From: Betaproteobacteria bacterium
GTDB lineage: Bacteria; Pseudomonadota; Gammaproteobacteria; Burkholderiales; SG8-39
Assembly (NCBI GenBank): GCA_016195915.1
Contig: JACPYS010000015.1
Coordinates: 124,001-188,000, forward strand
DNA: 64,000 nucleotides
Direction of reading: 5' to 3'
Shown here: positions 38,321 through 47,156 of the stretch, piece by piece
Numbering within the stretch: position 1 is the first letter of the stretch
How the letters are laid out: every line of letters starts with the position of its first letter
Position numbers and translations under genes: made by a program
The notes under the pieces: generated by a model
The model's database searches: none
Seen by the model: the letters and a program-made list of their open reading frames with translations, nothing else
What the model was told of the DNA's origin: nothing

Positions 38321-38374
38321 TTAAGTTTCTCCTTGTCGGCAATCGGGTGATCGTGTCACTTCCGCCACGCCGGG

Positions 38375-39673
38375 TCAATAACCAAGCTCGCGCGGCAGCC
38401 ACAGCGCCAGTTCGGGGAAGAGGATCACCAGGAACGTCACCGCCAGGAAACTCACGATCAACCAGCCGACCCAGGGTATGGTCGATTCCATCGGAACCCT
38501 GGCCATCTTGCACGCCACCATCAGGTTCACCGCCATCGGCGGCGTGAACTGGCCAACCGCGATCTTCATCGTCAGGATCACGCCGAACCAGACCGGGTCC
38601 CAGTTGAACACCTTCGCGATCGGCATCAGCAGCGGCAGAAAGATCAGGAAGATCGAGATGCCGTCGAGGAACATGCCGACGAACATGAGGATGACGACCA
38701 TCAGAACGATCGCTCCAATGCTGCCCAGGCCGCTTTCGGCGACAAACTTCGCGATCGGGTCGGCGATACCGAGCGTATTGACCGAGTAGGCGAAGATACC
38801 CGCGAGCCCGAGGATCAGCATGATCACGGCGGAGAGCTCGGCGGCTTCGCGGAAAATGTCGAACAGGTCGCGAAACCTGATCGTGCGATGTACGATCATG
38901 CCGACGAACAGACCGTAGAACACCGCGACCACCGCGGCTTCTGTCGGCGTGAACCAGCCCAGGCGCATGCCCCCCAGGATCAGCACCGGCGCCACCAGCC
39001 CCCAGATCGCCTCCTTGAGACTGCGCCAGAACGGCGGTCGCGGAAGTTTGCTTTCGTTGACCCCGAAGCCATGGCTGCGCGATATCCAGACCGCCGGCAC
39101 GATCAGCGCCAGCCCGGCGAGTACACCCGGAATCATTCCGGCGGCGAACAGTGCCGGCACGGAGGCCCCGGGCACCATCACGCTGTAGACGATGAAAGCG
39201 ATCGACGGCGGTATCAGGATGTCGGTGGCCGCGGCCGCACCGATCACGCTCGCGGAAAAGGCCGCAGGGTAGCCCGCGCGCGACATGGCCCCGATCATCA
39301 CCCCGCCCACGGCGGCCGCATTTGCCGGCCCGGATCCGGAGATGCCGCCCAGCACCATCGCCACGCTGATCGCGACCAGCGGCAGCATGCCGGGACCGCG
39401 CCCGACCACCGCGATGGCAAAGCTCACCATGCGCTGGGCCACTCCGGAGCGATCGAAGATCGAGCCGACCAGGACGAACATGGGCAGCGCCAACAGCGGA
39501 TACTTGGCGATGGCCGCGTAGAAGTTCTGCGGCACCGCGAGCAGCCCGAACAGTTGAGCGTCGGCATTGGCGACGCCGATGGCCAGCGCACCCCCGATCC
39601 CGAGCGCAACGCCGATCGGCACGCCAGCCAGCATCAGCACGATGAACACCGAGAAAAGCAGTGCGCCGATCAT
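38375..39673 (-). CDS. TRAP transporter large permease (DctM family)
   Basis: Substrate-translocating membrane subunit, 432 residues and about 12 helices. Family segments include MLAGVPIGVALGIGGALAIG, GISGSGPANAAAVGGVMIGA and IPPSIAFIVYSVMVPGASV. The ATG at 39673 overlaps the DctQ stop; an in-frame longer start lies inside DctQ. Works with DctQ and DctP in sodium- or proton-driven uptake. Confidence 0.94.
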   Translation of the reverse strand: MIGALLFSVFIVLMLAGVPIGVALGIGGALAIGVANADAQLFGLLAVPQNFYAAIAKYPLLALPMFVLVGSIFDRSGVAQRMVSFAIAVVGRGPGMLPLVAISVAMVLGGISGSGPANAAAVGGVMIGAMSRAGYPAAFSASVIGAAAATDILIPPSIAFIVYSVMVPGASVPALFAAGMIPGVLAGLALIVPAVWISRSHGFGVNESKLPRPPFWRSLKEAIWGLVAPVLILGGMRLGWFTPTEAAVVAVFYGLFVGMIVHRTIRFRDLFDIFREAAELSAVIMLILGLAGIFAYSVNTLGIADPIAKFVAESGLGSIGAIVLMVVILMFVGMFLDGISIFLIFLPLLMPIAKVFNWDPVWFGVILTMKIAVGQFTPPMAVNLMVACKMARVPMESTIPWVGWLIVSFLAVTFLVILFPELALWLPRELGY

Positions 39674-40128
39674 CGCCGGTTGACGATCCGCCTGAAGACG
39701 ATCGCCGCGCGAAATGCGATCACCAGCGACAGAACCGGTACCCAGACCGTGTACCACCAGCGCGGCAAGCCAAGTCCCGACGAGGTCTCGTCGTAGCGAA
39801 AATCATCCCAGACCATGTCACCGGTGAGTCCGGCGAGCAGCAGGAAGAACAGCGTCGTGACCAGTCCGCCCGAAACCGCCAGGAAGCGCCGGCGGGCCGC
39901 GCTGCCGCGCTCGAGAAAGTATTCGATGCGCACGTGATTGTCGCGAGCCGCCGCCGCCGCCGCGCCGGCGAGGGTCATCACGACCAGCAGGAACACCGAG
40001 ATCTCCTCGGTCCAGGCGAAGGACTGGTCGGTAAAGTAACGCACCAGTACGTTGCCAAAGGTGATCAGGCACAGCAGTGCCATGCCGATCACTGCTATCC
40101 AGTCTTCGGGCGTGCGCTGCGGACTCAT
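39670..40128 (-). CDS. TRAP transporter small permease (DctQ family)
   Basis: A 152-residue, four-helix subunit of the tripartite transporter. FAWTEEISVFLLVVMTLAGA and RDNHVRIEYFLERG are the DctQ signature regions. It overlaps both its neighbours (E1 beta upstream, DctM downstream) by four bases. Confidence 0.92.
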   Translation of the reverse strand: MSPQRTPEDWIAVIGMALLCLITFGNVLVRYFTDQSFAWTEEISVFLLVVMTLAGAAAAAARDNHVRIEYFLERGSAARRRFLAVSGGLVTTLFFLLLAGLTGDMVWDDFRYDETSSGLGLPRWWYTVWVPVLSLVIAFRAAIVFRRIVNRR

Positions 40129-41063
40129 CCGCGCAGGGCTTGCTGGATGGTCTCCATGCTCACGCGCGCCTCATCCTCGAGCGGTCGCGAATAACCGACC
40201 GGAATGCGCGGCCCGCCCAGCCTGCGCACCGGAATCCCCAGTTCCTCCGCGACCGTTGCCGCGATCTCGGCGCCGAAGCCGGCCGCTCGCACCGCTTCGT
40301 GAACGACCAGCAGCCTGCGCGTCTTTGCCGCCGACTGCAGCACCGCCTCACGGTCCCAGGGCCAGATCGTGCGCAGGTCGATCACCTCGACCGAGATACC
40401 CGCGGCGGCCGCGTCTTGCGCGCAGGCGAGCGCAACATGCAGTGCGCGCGACCAGGTGACAAGCGTGACATCCTTGCCTTCCCGCGCGATGCGGGCCCTG
40501 CCGAGCGGCGCGGGCTGCGCGGCTTGCACTTCGCCTTGCAGTCCCCACAGCTCCTTGTGCTCCATGTAGACCACCGGATCGCCGCAGGCGAGCGACGCCT
40601 GTAGCAGCGTGAAGTTGTCCTGCGGCGTCGCCGGCGCCACCACCACCAGCCCGGGTACGTGAGCGAACCACGCCTCGAAGGATTGGCCGTGCTGGGCCGC
40701 GGCACCGCTCCATATGCCGATCGGAAGCCGCGCGACCAGCGGCACCCTTGCCTGCCCGCCGAACATGTAGCGCGCCTTGGCGGCCTGATTCACCAGTTCA
40801 TCCATCGCGCACAGGGCGAAATCGGCAACGCGCATTTCGACCACCGGCTTGAGCCCCGCGAGCGCCATGCCGACTGCCGCCCCCATGATGGTCGCTTCGG
40901 AAATCGGCGCGTCGATGACCCGCGCCGGGCCAAATTCGTCCGCGAGCCCCTGGTACTGGCCGAAGATCCCGCCTCGCCCGACATCTTCGCCGAGTGCGAC
41001 TACGCGCTGATCGGCGCGCATCGCCTGGGCAAGCGCCGCGCGACCGGCCTGCGCGTAGGTCAT
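40125..41063 (-). CDS. 2-oxoacid dehydrogenase E1 beta subunit in TRAP operon
   Basis: A 312-residue thiamine-diphosphate enzyme subunit. Markers are MTYAQAGRAALAQAMRADQR, VALGEDVGRGGIFGQYQGLA, the FALCAMDELVNQAAKARYMF region and GGPRIPVGYSRPLEDEARVS. The ATG at 41063 overlaps the alpha stop by one base (TGATG); a GTG at 41072 is an alternative. It is a paralogue of the E1 beta at 4209-5186 but clearly diverged. No E2 or E3 is linked. Confidence 0.9.
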   Translation of the reverse strand: MTYAQAGRAALAQAMRADQRVVALGEDVGRGGIFGQYQGLADEFGPARVIDAPISEATIMGAAVGMALAGLKPVVEMRVADFALCAMDELVNQAAKARYMFGGQARVPLVARLPIGIWSGAAAQHGQSFEAWFAHVPGLVVVAPATPQDNFTLLQASLACGDPVVYMEHKELWGLQGEVQAAQPAPLGRARIAREGKDVTLVTWSRALHVALACAQDAAAAGISVEVIDLRTIWPWDREAVLQSAAKTRRLLVVHEAVRAAGFGAEIAATVAEELGIPVRRLGGPRIPVGYSRPLEDEARVSMETIQQALRG

Positions 41064-42067
41064 CACTGCCACTGGCCGGCCCCAGTGTCCTGGATATCGG
41101 TGTAGGCGGCCTCGCCATCGGGAAACGGCGCTGCCGCCGCGGCACGCAGTGCCTGCGCCACCTCGGCCTCGGCCTGCGCGACGATTCGATCGAGTTCCGC
41201 GGCCGCGATTCCGTGCGCGGAAAATCTCTCCCTCGCAAGCGCGAGCGGATCCTGTTCCAGCGCACGCGCCAACTCGCAGCGATCGCGGTACGCGGCGGGA
41301 TCCACCGATACGTGGCCCTTCACCCGGTAGGTGATCGCGTGCAGGAACTGCGGGCCCTCCCCGCGGCGGATGCGGCCGAGGAGTTCGGCGGCGGCATCAT
41401 GCACCGCTTCCACGTCGTTGCCATCGCAGGCGAGACCAGCGATGCCCAACGATTCGGCGCGCGCCAGCGCCCCGGGACCCGCTGTCATCGCGTCGGTAGA
41501 GGTCATCGCAGAGTAACGGTTGTCCTCGCACACGAACAGCACCGGCAGCACGTGGATCTTTGCCCAGTTGAGGCCTTCGAGGAACGGCCCGCGGTTGATC
41601 GCGCCGTCGCCGAAAAAGCAGGCGATCACGGCCTTCGAACCCGTGATCCGGTAGGCATGCGCCGCGCCGACCGCAATGGGAATGCCCGCAGCGACGACGC
41701 CATTGGCGCCGAGCATGCCGACCGAAAAATCCGCAATGTGCATCGACCCGCCCTTGCCGCCATTGAAGCCGGTCGCACGACCGAATAGTTCGCACATCAT
41801 CGGCTCGAGCGAGGCGCCCTTGGCGATCGTGTGGCCGTGGCCGCGGTGCGTCGAAGTGATCGCGTCACCTGCAGCGAGATTGGCGCAGACGCCGACGGGC
41901 ACGGCCTCCTGACCGGTGGACAAGTGCAGCGGCCCGCGCACCTTGGCGGCACCGAGCGTGCTACCGAAGGCGGCCACTCCTCCGCTGCTCGCCTCCTCCG
42001 CGGCATTTTCGAAGGCTCGGATGCGCGCCATCGTGTGGAACAGTGACAGTAGTCGGTCGGCGGACAT
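41063..42067 (-). CDS. 2-oxoacid dehydrogenase E1 alpha subunit in TRAP operon
   Basis: A 334-residue E1 alpha subunit and the first gene of the five-gene operon. The thiamine-diphosphate motif is GDGAINRGPFLEGLN through VCEDNRYSAM. GGKGGSMHIADFSVGMLGAN is typical of acetoin/pyruvate E1. The ATG at 42067 gives the standard N-terminus MSADRLLSLFHTMARIRAFE; an upstream in-frame GTG adds non-homologous residues. Substrate unknown. Confidence 0.9.
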   Translation of the reverse strand: MSADRLLSLFHTMARIRAFENAAEEASSGGVAAFGSTLGAAKVRGPLHLSTGQEAVPVGVCANLAAGDAITSTHRGHGHTIAKGASLEPMMCELFGRATGFNGGKGGSMHIADFSVGMLGANGVVAAGIPIAVGAAHAYRITGSKAVIACFFGDGAINRGPFLEGLNWAKIHVLPVLFVCEDNRYSAMTSTDAMTAGPGALARAESLGIAGLACDGNDVEAVHDAAAELLGRIRRGEGPQFLHAITYRVKGHVSVDPAAYRDRCELARALEQDPLALARERFSAHGIAAAELDRIVAQAEAEVAQALRAAAAAPFPDGEAAYTDIQDTGAGQWQ

Positions 42068-42138
42068 CGGCGCGCGAGTGTAGGGGTGCCAGACGGGTCG
42101 CGTCAACGCGCGTTTCGTGCCGCCCTTCGGCTCGCGCG

Positions 42139-42933
42139 TTACGTCTTCGGAAGCTGTCCGGTCACTTCACGCCGGATTTCACGCAACTTTGCCTTTACCC
42201 GGGCAGAATTCTCCGCACCGATCCGCATCATCATCTTCTGGCCCGCCGAGCGCGCCTCTAACTGAGGGTCGGCGAACTCGTACAACACCTTGCGTTGCGC
42301 CAGCTTGATTGGTCTCTTGAGTTCCGGCGCGATGAGCAGGTGGTCGATCACCTGGATGAGGCGATCGTTGAAGTACCCGGAAGGGTAGCCCAGCTCCTTG
42401 TAGGCCTGTTGGAACCATGCGTAGTAGCGCACGTAGATCGCAACCAGTTTCCCGGCGTCGACCGACTCGATCATCCGGACGGCAGGCAGATAACGTGCCG
42501 AATTCTTCGCGCTCGAGGCGAGATTCTCTTCATTGCCGGTCAGCACGAAGCGCCCCGGCACCGGCTTCACGGGCATCAGTCTCGGCGCGACCTTCTCGCG
42601 CGGCAGGTTGTCGACCGTTGCAACGACGCGGCGGACGACATCCTGCAGGTTAAACATCTCCTGCATGCGCTTCAGACCGAAAACGGATCCCAGCGCTTCC
42701 CGCATTGCCGCGTCGCTGTCGGCAAAAGCGGGGAGCGCCGATGCATCGCCCGCCTGCACAACTGGATAACGGATCTGCGGGGCGGACTTTGCCTCGGGCT
42801 CTGGTGCAGGCGCCTTGGGCACCGCCGGAGGAGGTTGCGGTGCTTCTTCCGCGCGCCGCAGCCAGAAGTACAGACTTCCTCCGAGCGCGACCACAATCAC
42901 GGCGGCAATCATCCAGCGTACCGGATCTTTCAT
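42139..42933 (-). CDS. DUF3014-domain membrane-anchored protein
   Basis: A 264-residue protein with one N-terminal membrane helix (WMIAAVIVVALGGSLYFWL), a Pro/Ala-rich periplasmic linker (residues 32-50) and a DUF3014-type domain recognisable by LRRVVATVDNLPREKVA-like sequence (VVRRVVATVDNLPREK), RYYAWFQQAYKELGYPSGYF and NDRLIQVIDHLL. Function of the family is not established. It stands alone on the minus strand, with a strong hairpin in its leader. Confidence 0.8.
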   Translation of the reverse strand: MKDPVRWMIAAVIVVALGGSLYFWLRRAEEAPQPPPAVPKAPAPEPEAKSAPQIRYPVVQAGDASALPAFADSDAAMREALGSVFGLKRMQEMFNLQDVVRRVVATVDNLPREKVAPRLMPVKPVPGRFVLTGNEENLASSAKNSARYLPAVRMIESVDAGKLVAIYVRYYAWFQQAYKELGYPSGYFNDRLIQVIDHLLIAPELKRPIKLAQRKVLYEFADPQLEARSAGQKMMMRIGAENSARVKAKLREIRREVTGQLPKT

Positions 42934-42947
42934 CGGATGCCTCCGTT

Positions 42948-42987
42948 ACGAGGGTCCCGCCGATTGCGCGCAGCCCTCGTGTTTTTT
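42948..42987 (+). terminator. Stem-loop followed by T-tract in the DUF3014 leader
   Basis: ACGAGGG (42948-42954) pairs with CCCTCGT (42974-42980), followed on the plus strand by GTTTTTT. It has the form of a plus-strand intrinsic terminator although no plus-strand gene lies upstream; the long loop of 19 bases weakens it. It could equally be a structure in the DUF3014 mRNA leader. Confidence 0.35.
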
Positions 42988-43207
42988 CGTGCGGCGACGC
43001 GCTGCCTGCGCATCGACACACAGATGTATAAACAAATATTGCCACGAACTTTTTCCAGCTGCTTGATCGGAAAAGAAATATCCGTTCGAGGCCATCGGAG
43101 GTGCCCGAGAAATTTGTACTTCGCGACCCGGCTGGAGATCGAAGCGATTTCGCGCGGTATCGTGCATCTCGCTGAATAAGCTTGTGTTTTACCCTTGTTT
43201 CCCTTCC

Positions 43208-43223
43208 TGGCATGCAGGTTGCA
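43208..43223 (+). promoter_or_regulatory. Sigma-54 (-24/-12) promoter
   Basis: TGGCATGCAGGTTGCA matches TGGCAC-N5-TTGCA at all but one defined position, with the required GG-N10-GC spacing. The -12 GC is 44 bases upstream of the ATG of the receiver-membrane protein, and an AAGGAG ribosome-binding site lies between. The 330-base region upstream (42934-43207) has no gene and is AT-rich, leaving room for an activator site. Confidence 0.75.
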
Positions 43224-43265
43224 TGAGTTCACGCAAGCACGTGGACTGAAACAAGGAGAGCGATC

Positions 43266-43976
43266 ATGGATGCGGTCAGGAAAGTACTGGTAGTCGATGA
43301 TGATCCCGTAGTCGCAAAGAGTTTCGACCGGGTTCTTTCGGGCAAGGGCTATGCAGTCATTACCGCGGCAAATGGCGATGAAGCGCTCAACAAGCTTCGC
43401 ACCGAAAACTACGACGTCGTTTTCACCGACATCAAGATGCCGGGGATGAGCGGCCTCGAAGTGGCGGAGCGGGTGAAGGCGAGCCAGCCATGGCTGCCGG
43501 TGGTTATCGTGACCGGCTACGGCACGGATGCCCATGAAGCAAGGGCGGAGGCCGCAGGTGTTGCCGGGTTCCTGCGCAAGCCGCTTTCGCCGGAAATGAT
43601 CGAAAGCAGCGCGCGCGCGGCCTTGTTTGAGATGGCGACGGCGGCAGCGCTTGCGATCCCCGTCGAAACGCCGGCGATTGCGCCGCCCGCGAGCGTCCCG
43701 CGCAGTTTCGCGAAAAGCATCGCTCTGATGCTTGCCGCGCCATTCATCGGGTTGGCGTTCGTACTCGCTGCGCCGTTCATCGGGCTTGCGGTGCTGGCCG
43801 CGATGGCTGGCCGGGAACTGGGACGCTACGCGATCATGAGGAAATTGGGACGCGTCGCCCGGAATGTCGGGCTCTTCATTGCGGCGCCCTTCATCGGACT
43901 CGCCTACGCGATCGCGTTCCCGTTCGTAGGGCTTGCGATGCTCGCCTGGATGGGCATCCGCGCGCTGAAGAAGTAA
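43266..43976 (+). CDS. Receiver-domain protein with membrane tail of AAPFIGLA repeats
   Basis: Residues 1-125 form a complete receiver domain: VVDDDP, phospho-acceptor Asp55 in FTDIKMPGMSG, VTGYG and Lys105 in FLRKPL. In place of a DNA-binding or enzymatic output there is a hydrophobic C-terminus (150-232) with four copies of an AAPFIGLA-type motif at 157, 168, 206 and 217 (last copy AFPFVGLA), arranged as two paired hydrophobic segments split by a basic stretch RELGRYAIMRKLGRVARN. Such a layout suggests a phosphorylation-controlled membrane-associated effector. It has its own sigma-54 promoter and converges on a sigma-54 regulator/kinase pair. I know no named family for the tail. Confidence 0.85.
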   Translation: MDAVRKVLVVDDDPVVAKSFDRVLSGKGYAVITAANGDEALNKLRTENYDVVFTDIKMPGMSGLEVAERVKASQPWLPVVIVTGYGTDAHEARAEAAGVAGFLRKPLSPEMIESSARAALFEMATAAALAIPVETPAIAPPASVPRSFAKSIALMLAAPFIGLAFVLAAPFIGLAVLAAMAGRELGRYAIMRKLGRVARNVGLFIAAPFIGLAYAIAFPFVGLAMLAWMGIRALKK

Positions 43977-43980
43977 CCAA

Positions 43981-44078
43981 TCTTCAGTACCGTCATTCCG
44001 GACGCCGCGCCGGCGGCGCTCCGGAATCCAGCGTCTTTCGACACGCTGGATTCCCGTGTACACGGGAATGACTGAAGA
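43981..44078. repeat. Palindromic intergenic repeat between convergent genes
   Basis: Outer arms TCTTCAGT (43981) and ACTGAAGA (ending 44078) are inverted copies, with a second inverted pair GTCATTCC / GGAATGAC inside. Within it are a hairpin CCAGCGT/ACGCTGG and the perfect 18-base palindrome TTCCCGTGTACACGGGAA (44051-44068). The layout is like small non-autonomous repeat elements and may serve as a two-way terminator for the flanking convergent genes. Confidence 0.75.
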
Positions 44079-44087
44079 AATCAATCA

Positions 44088-45509
44088 TCAGGACTCGTCG
44101 GATCCGTCGCCGGCCTGTTCCGTGCCGCGCACCCGGATCTGGTATTTCTTCATGAGCGCCTGAAAATTGGTCCGCTGCATGCCTGTTTCCTCCGCGCTCC
44201 GGGTCACGTTCCAGGCGTTTCTCTTGAGCGCTTCCACCACGAACAGCTTTTCGATGTCCTCCACCGATCTTTCGCGCGCCTCTTTCTTTATCCGCTTGAG
44301 TTCCTCGCCGGTCCGCGGCACCTCGCGATCGAGCGGCAGGGATTCCATGATGTTGGCGAGGTGCGCCTGGCGGATGGCCTTGTCGCTGGTCAGGATCATC
44401 GCGCGGTGCATCGTATTTTCGAGTTCGCGCACGTTCCCCGGCCAGGGATAGTTCACCAGCGCGCTCATCGCCCCTTCGGAAATCTCGGTGACTTTCTTCC
44501 CGAGTTCCTCGCCGAACACGTTGAGGAAATGGAACGCCAGGGTGGGGATATCTTCGCGGCGCTCTCTAAGCGGCGGCACGTGAATCGGAAAGATGTTGAT
44601 GCGGTAGTAGAAATCGTCGCGGAAACTTCCGCCCGCCACCATCGACTTGAGGTCCTTGTTGGTGGCGGTGATCAGGCGGATGTTGACCGACTGGGTGCGG
44701 GTGTCGCCGACCGCCCGGTATGCCCGTTCCTGCAGGACCCTCAGGAGCTTCGCCTGGATCGAAAGCGAAATGTTGCCGATCTCGTCGAGGAACAGACTGC
44801 CGTTGTTCGCCAGTTCGAACATCCCCCGTTTGCTCGACACCGCGCCGGTGAACGAACCCTTGACGTGTCCGAACAACTCGCTTTCGAGCAGGTTCTCGCT
44901 CAACGCGTTGCAGTCGACCGGGATGAACGGCCCGTCCTTGCGCAGGCTGTTGAAGTGGATCGCGCGTGCGATCAGTTCCTTGCCGGTGCCGCTCTCTCCG
45001 GTCAGCATGACGGTGCTGCTGGTCGGCGCCACCTGGGCGACCAGCCGGTACACCGCCTGCATTCCGGGACTTGCGCCGATGATGTTTTCGAACCGGTACT
45101 TGGAACCCACCTCGGTCTTGAGGTTCAGGTTTTCCTGCAACAGCCGCCGCCTCTCGAGAGCCCGCTCCACCACCAGCTTCAACTCGTCCGGATCGAAGGG
45201 CTTGGGCAGGTAGTCGAACGCGCCGAGTTTCATCGACCGCACCGCCGTATCGATCTGCGAAAGCCCGGTGACCATGATGACTTCGATCGCCGGATGCATT
45301 TCCTTGACCCGCTGCAACACCTCCATGCCGTCCACCCTGGGCATCATGATGTCGAGAATCAGCACGTCGTAAGGGTTTTCGTCGACTTTGCGCAACGCCT
45401 CGGCCCCGTCCCGCACCGCATCCACCGTGTAGTCGCCTCCGCCCAGAATGCGGATACAGCTGCGCACGATGATCTCCTCGTCATCGACGACCAGTATTCT
45501 CGCGCTCAC
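44088..45509 (-). CDS. Sigma-54-dependent response regulator (NtrC family)
   Basis: A 473-residue activator: receiver domain (Asp53 in LILDIMMPRVDG), AAA+ domain (Walker A GESGTGKE, sigma-54 contact loop KGSFTGA in place of the commoner GAFTGA, Walker [10 protein letters not shown]) and a Fis-type helix-turn-helix near the C-terminus (ALKRNAWNVTRSAEETGMQR). The GTG at 45509 overlaps the kinase stop (GTGA); upstream in-frame sequence lies within the kinase gene. Its likely target is the sigma-54 promoter at 43208, and perhaps one upstream of the cytochrome gene at 48130. Confidence 0.95.
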   Translation of the reverse strand: MSARILVVDDEEIIVRSCIRILGGGDYTVDAVRDGAEALRKVDENPYDVLILDIMMPRVDGMEVLQRVKEMHPAIEVIMVTGLSQIDTAVRSMKLGAFDYLPKPFDPDELKLVVERALERRRLLQENLNLKTEVGSKYRFENIIGASPGMQAVYRLVAQVAPTSSTVMLTGESGTGKELIARAIHFNSLRKDGPFIPVDCNALSENLLESELFGHVKGSFTGAVSSKRGMFELANNGSLFLDEIGNISLSIQAKLLRVLQERAYRAVGDTRTQSVNIRLITATNKDLKSMVAGGSFRDDFYYRINIFPIHVPPLRERREDIPTLAFHFLNVFGEELGKKVTEISEGAMSALVNYPWPGNVRELENTMHRAMILTSDKAIRQAHLANIMESLPLDREVPRTGEELKRIKKEARERSVEDIEKLFVVEALKRNAWNVTRSAEETGMQRTNFQALMKKYQIRVRGTEQAGDGSDES

Positions 45510-47149
45510 GCATCCCCCTCGTCGCTCACGCCCGGCACAGGCTCGCGCGGGCGCTCCTGCGGAAGAAGCACGCGAAACGTGGTTCCCTCCCCGGCCCCGC
45601 TTTCGACTTCGATCGTTCCGCCGTGCGCACTGACGATGCCATGGCTCACCGACAGCCCGAGGCCGGTGCCTTTGCCCACTTCCTTCGAGGTGAAAAACGG
45701 GTCGAAAATCCGTTTCAGGTTCTTCTCCGGGATGCCGCAACCGGTGTCGATGAAGGACAGTTCGACCATCGGCACGGGTTCGCCGCCGCTGCCCGAATCC
45801 GGGGGCTTCAGCGCGCGCCGGCTGCGCACGGTAATGCTGCCTTTTTCCTCGATCGCGTGCTGCGCGTTGACGAGCATGTTCATGATCACCTGTGCAATCT
45901 GGTCCGCATCGGCCCAGACCTGCGGCAGGTCGGGTTCGAGGTCCATTGCGATTTCGATGTCGCGCAAATTGGCGGGACGTTCGATGATACGGGCAGTTTC
46001 CACCACCAGCCGGTTGATGTCGGTAAACTTTTTTTCCGGCGTCCGCTCGCGGGCAAAATCGAGCAGCCGCTTGATGATGGCGGCGCAGCGGCGCGTCTCT
46101 CGGATCACCAGGTCGAGGTCTTCCGCATCCGGGCTTGCGTCGGGCACGCCCCGCCGGAGCAGCGATGAAAACGTGAGGATGCCGGTGAGCGGATTGTTCA
46201 GCTCGTGGGCAATTCCGGCCGCCAGCAGACCCACCGACGCGAGTTTTTCCCCGCGCGCGGTCTCGGCTTCAGCAGCGCGCAGTTCGAGCGTGCGCTTCGC
46301 CACCTTCTGCTCGAGGGTGCGTCCCCACTCCTGCAATTCGAGCTGCGAAGTCCGCAGTGCCGTGGTCATCGCGTTGAAAGATTCCGCCAGCCGGCCGAAC
46401 TCGTCGGCGCTGCGCACCGGAATCAATTCTTCCAGATTTCCCGATGACAGCCGTTTCGCCCCGCCTTCGAGGTCGCTCAACGGCAGGTACACCATGCGAT
46501 GCACGAACAGGGCGACGAATCCGGAAACCACCAGGACGAACGCCAGCGACGACGCGGCGATGGTAATGGTGCTCTTTTTCAGCGTACGATCGATGTCGTC
46601 CAGCGAATACACGATATCGAGCACCCCGAGCACCGATTGTGCCTTGCTGTGCTGATGGCAGGCGGCGGTGTGGCAGGAGCTCTCGTTGCGGATCACTTCC
46701 ATGCTGCCGAGCACGCGCCGTCCTTCGGGCGTGGTGTAGATGCGCGAGCGCTCGCTCTGCGCAAGCTGTTCCAGCGGTTTTTCGCCCTGATGGCACAAGA
46801 TGCAGCCATCGGCCTTGCGATCCACGATCTGGCCGATTTCAGGCATGAACGTGGAGTGGATGATTCTGCCCTCCTTGCTCAACAGCCTGACCTTGGCGAT
46901 GTGCTCCTGCTTGCTCACGTCCTGGATGATCTTAAGCACGTAATCCGGCTGGTTCTGGAGCATGGCGTAGCGCGTGCTCTTGGTGACCACTGCGGAGACG
47001 TGCGTCGCATGACTCTCCGCCTCCTGCAGCAACAATTCGCGCTGATGATCGATCACGAGGTACGAAAACAGGGCCATCGCAGCCGATAGCGTGACCGCCA
47101 GATAAAACCCGATCTTGAATTTGAGGGTGCGGGGCAGCACGCTTGCCAT
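45506..47149 (-). CDS. Sensor histidine kinase with periplasmic c-type heme motifs
   Basis: Two membrane helices (about 14-33 and 195-217) bracket a periplasmic sensor with CILCH (Cys116-His120, a CxxCH heme c site) and CHTAACH (Cys159-His165, a C-x4-CH site). A HAMP-like linker, coiled coil, HisKA (AAGIAHELNNPLTGIL, His315) and ATPase domain (NMLVNAQHAI, DTGCGI, GTGLGLSV) follow. Heme would let it sense redox state or a gas such as NO or O2. It is co-transcribed with the sigma-54 regulator (overlap) and lies eight bases after hemG, so heme supply and heme sensing are linked. A GTG at 47152 is an equally possible start. Confidence 0.93.
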   Translation of the reverse strand: MASVLPRTLKFKIGFYLAVTLSAAMALFSYLVIDHQRELLLQEAESHATHVSAVVTKSTRYAMLQNQPDYVLKIIQDVSKQEHIAKVRLLSKEGRIIHSTFMPEIGQIVDRKADGCILCHQGEKPLEQLAQSERSRIYTTPEGRRVLGSMEVIRNESSCHTAACHQHSKAQSVLGVLDIVYSLDDIDRTLKKSTITIAASSLAFVLVVSGFVALFVHRMVYLPLSDLEGGAKRLSSGNLEELIPVRSADEFGRLAESFNAMTTALRTSQLELQEWGRTLEQKVAKRTLELRAAEAETARGEKLASVGLLAAGIAHELNNPLTGILTFSSLLRRGVPDASPDAEDLDLVIRETRRCAAIIKRLLDFARERTPEKKFTDINRLVVETARIIERPANLRDIEIAMDLEPDLPQVWADADQIAQVIMNMLVNAQHAIEEKGSITVRSRRALKPPDSGSGGEPVPMVELSFIDTGCGIPEKNLKRIFDPFFTSKEVGKGTGLGLSVSHGIVSAHGGTIEVESGAGEGTTFRVLLPQERPREPVPGVSDEGDA

Positions 47150-47156
47150 CACGCGG

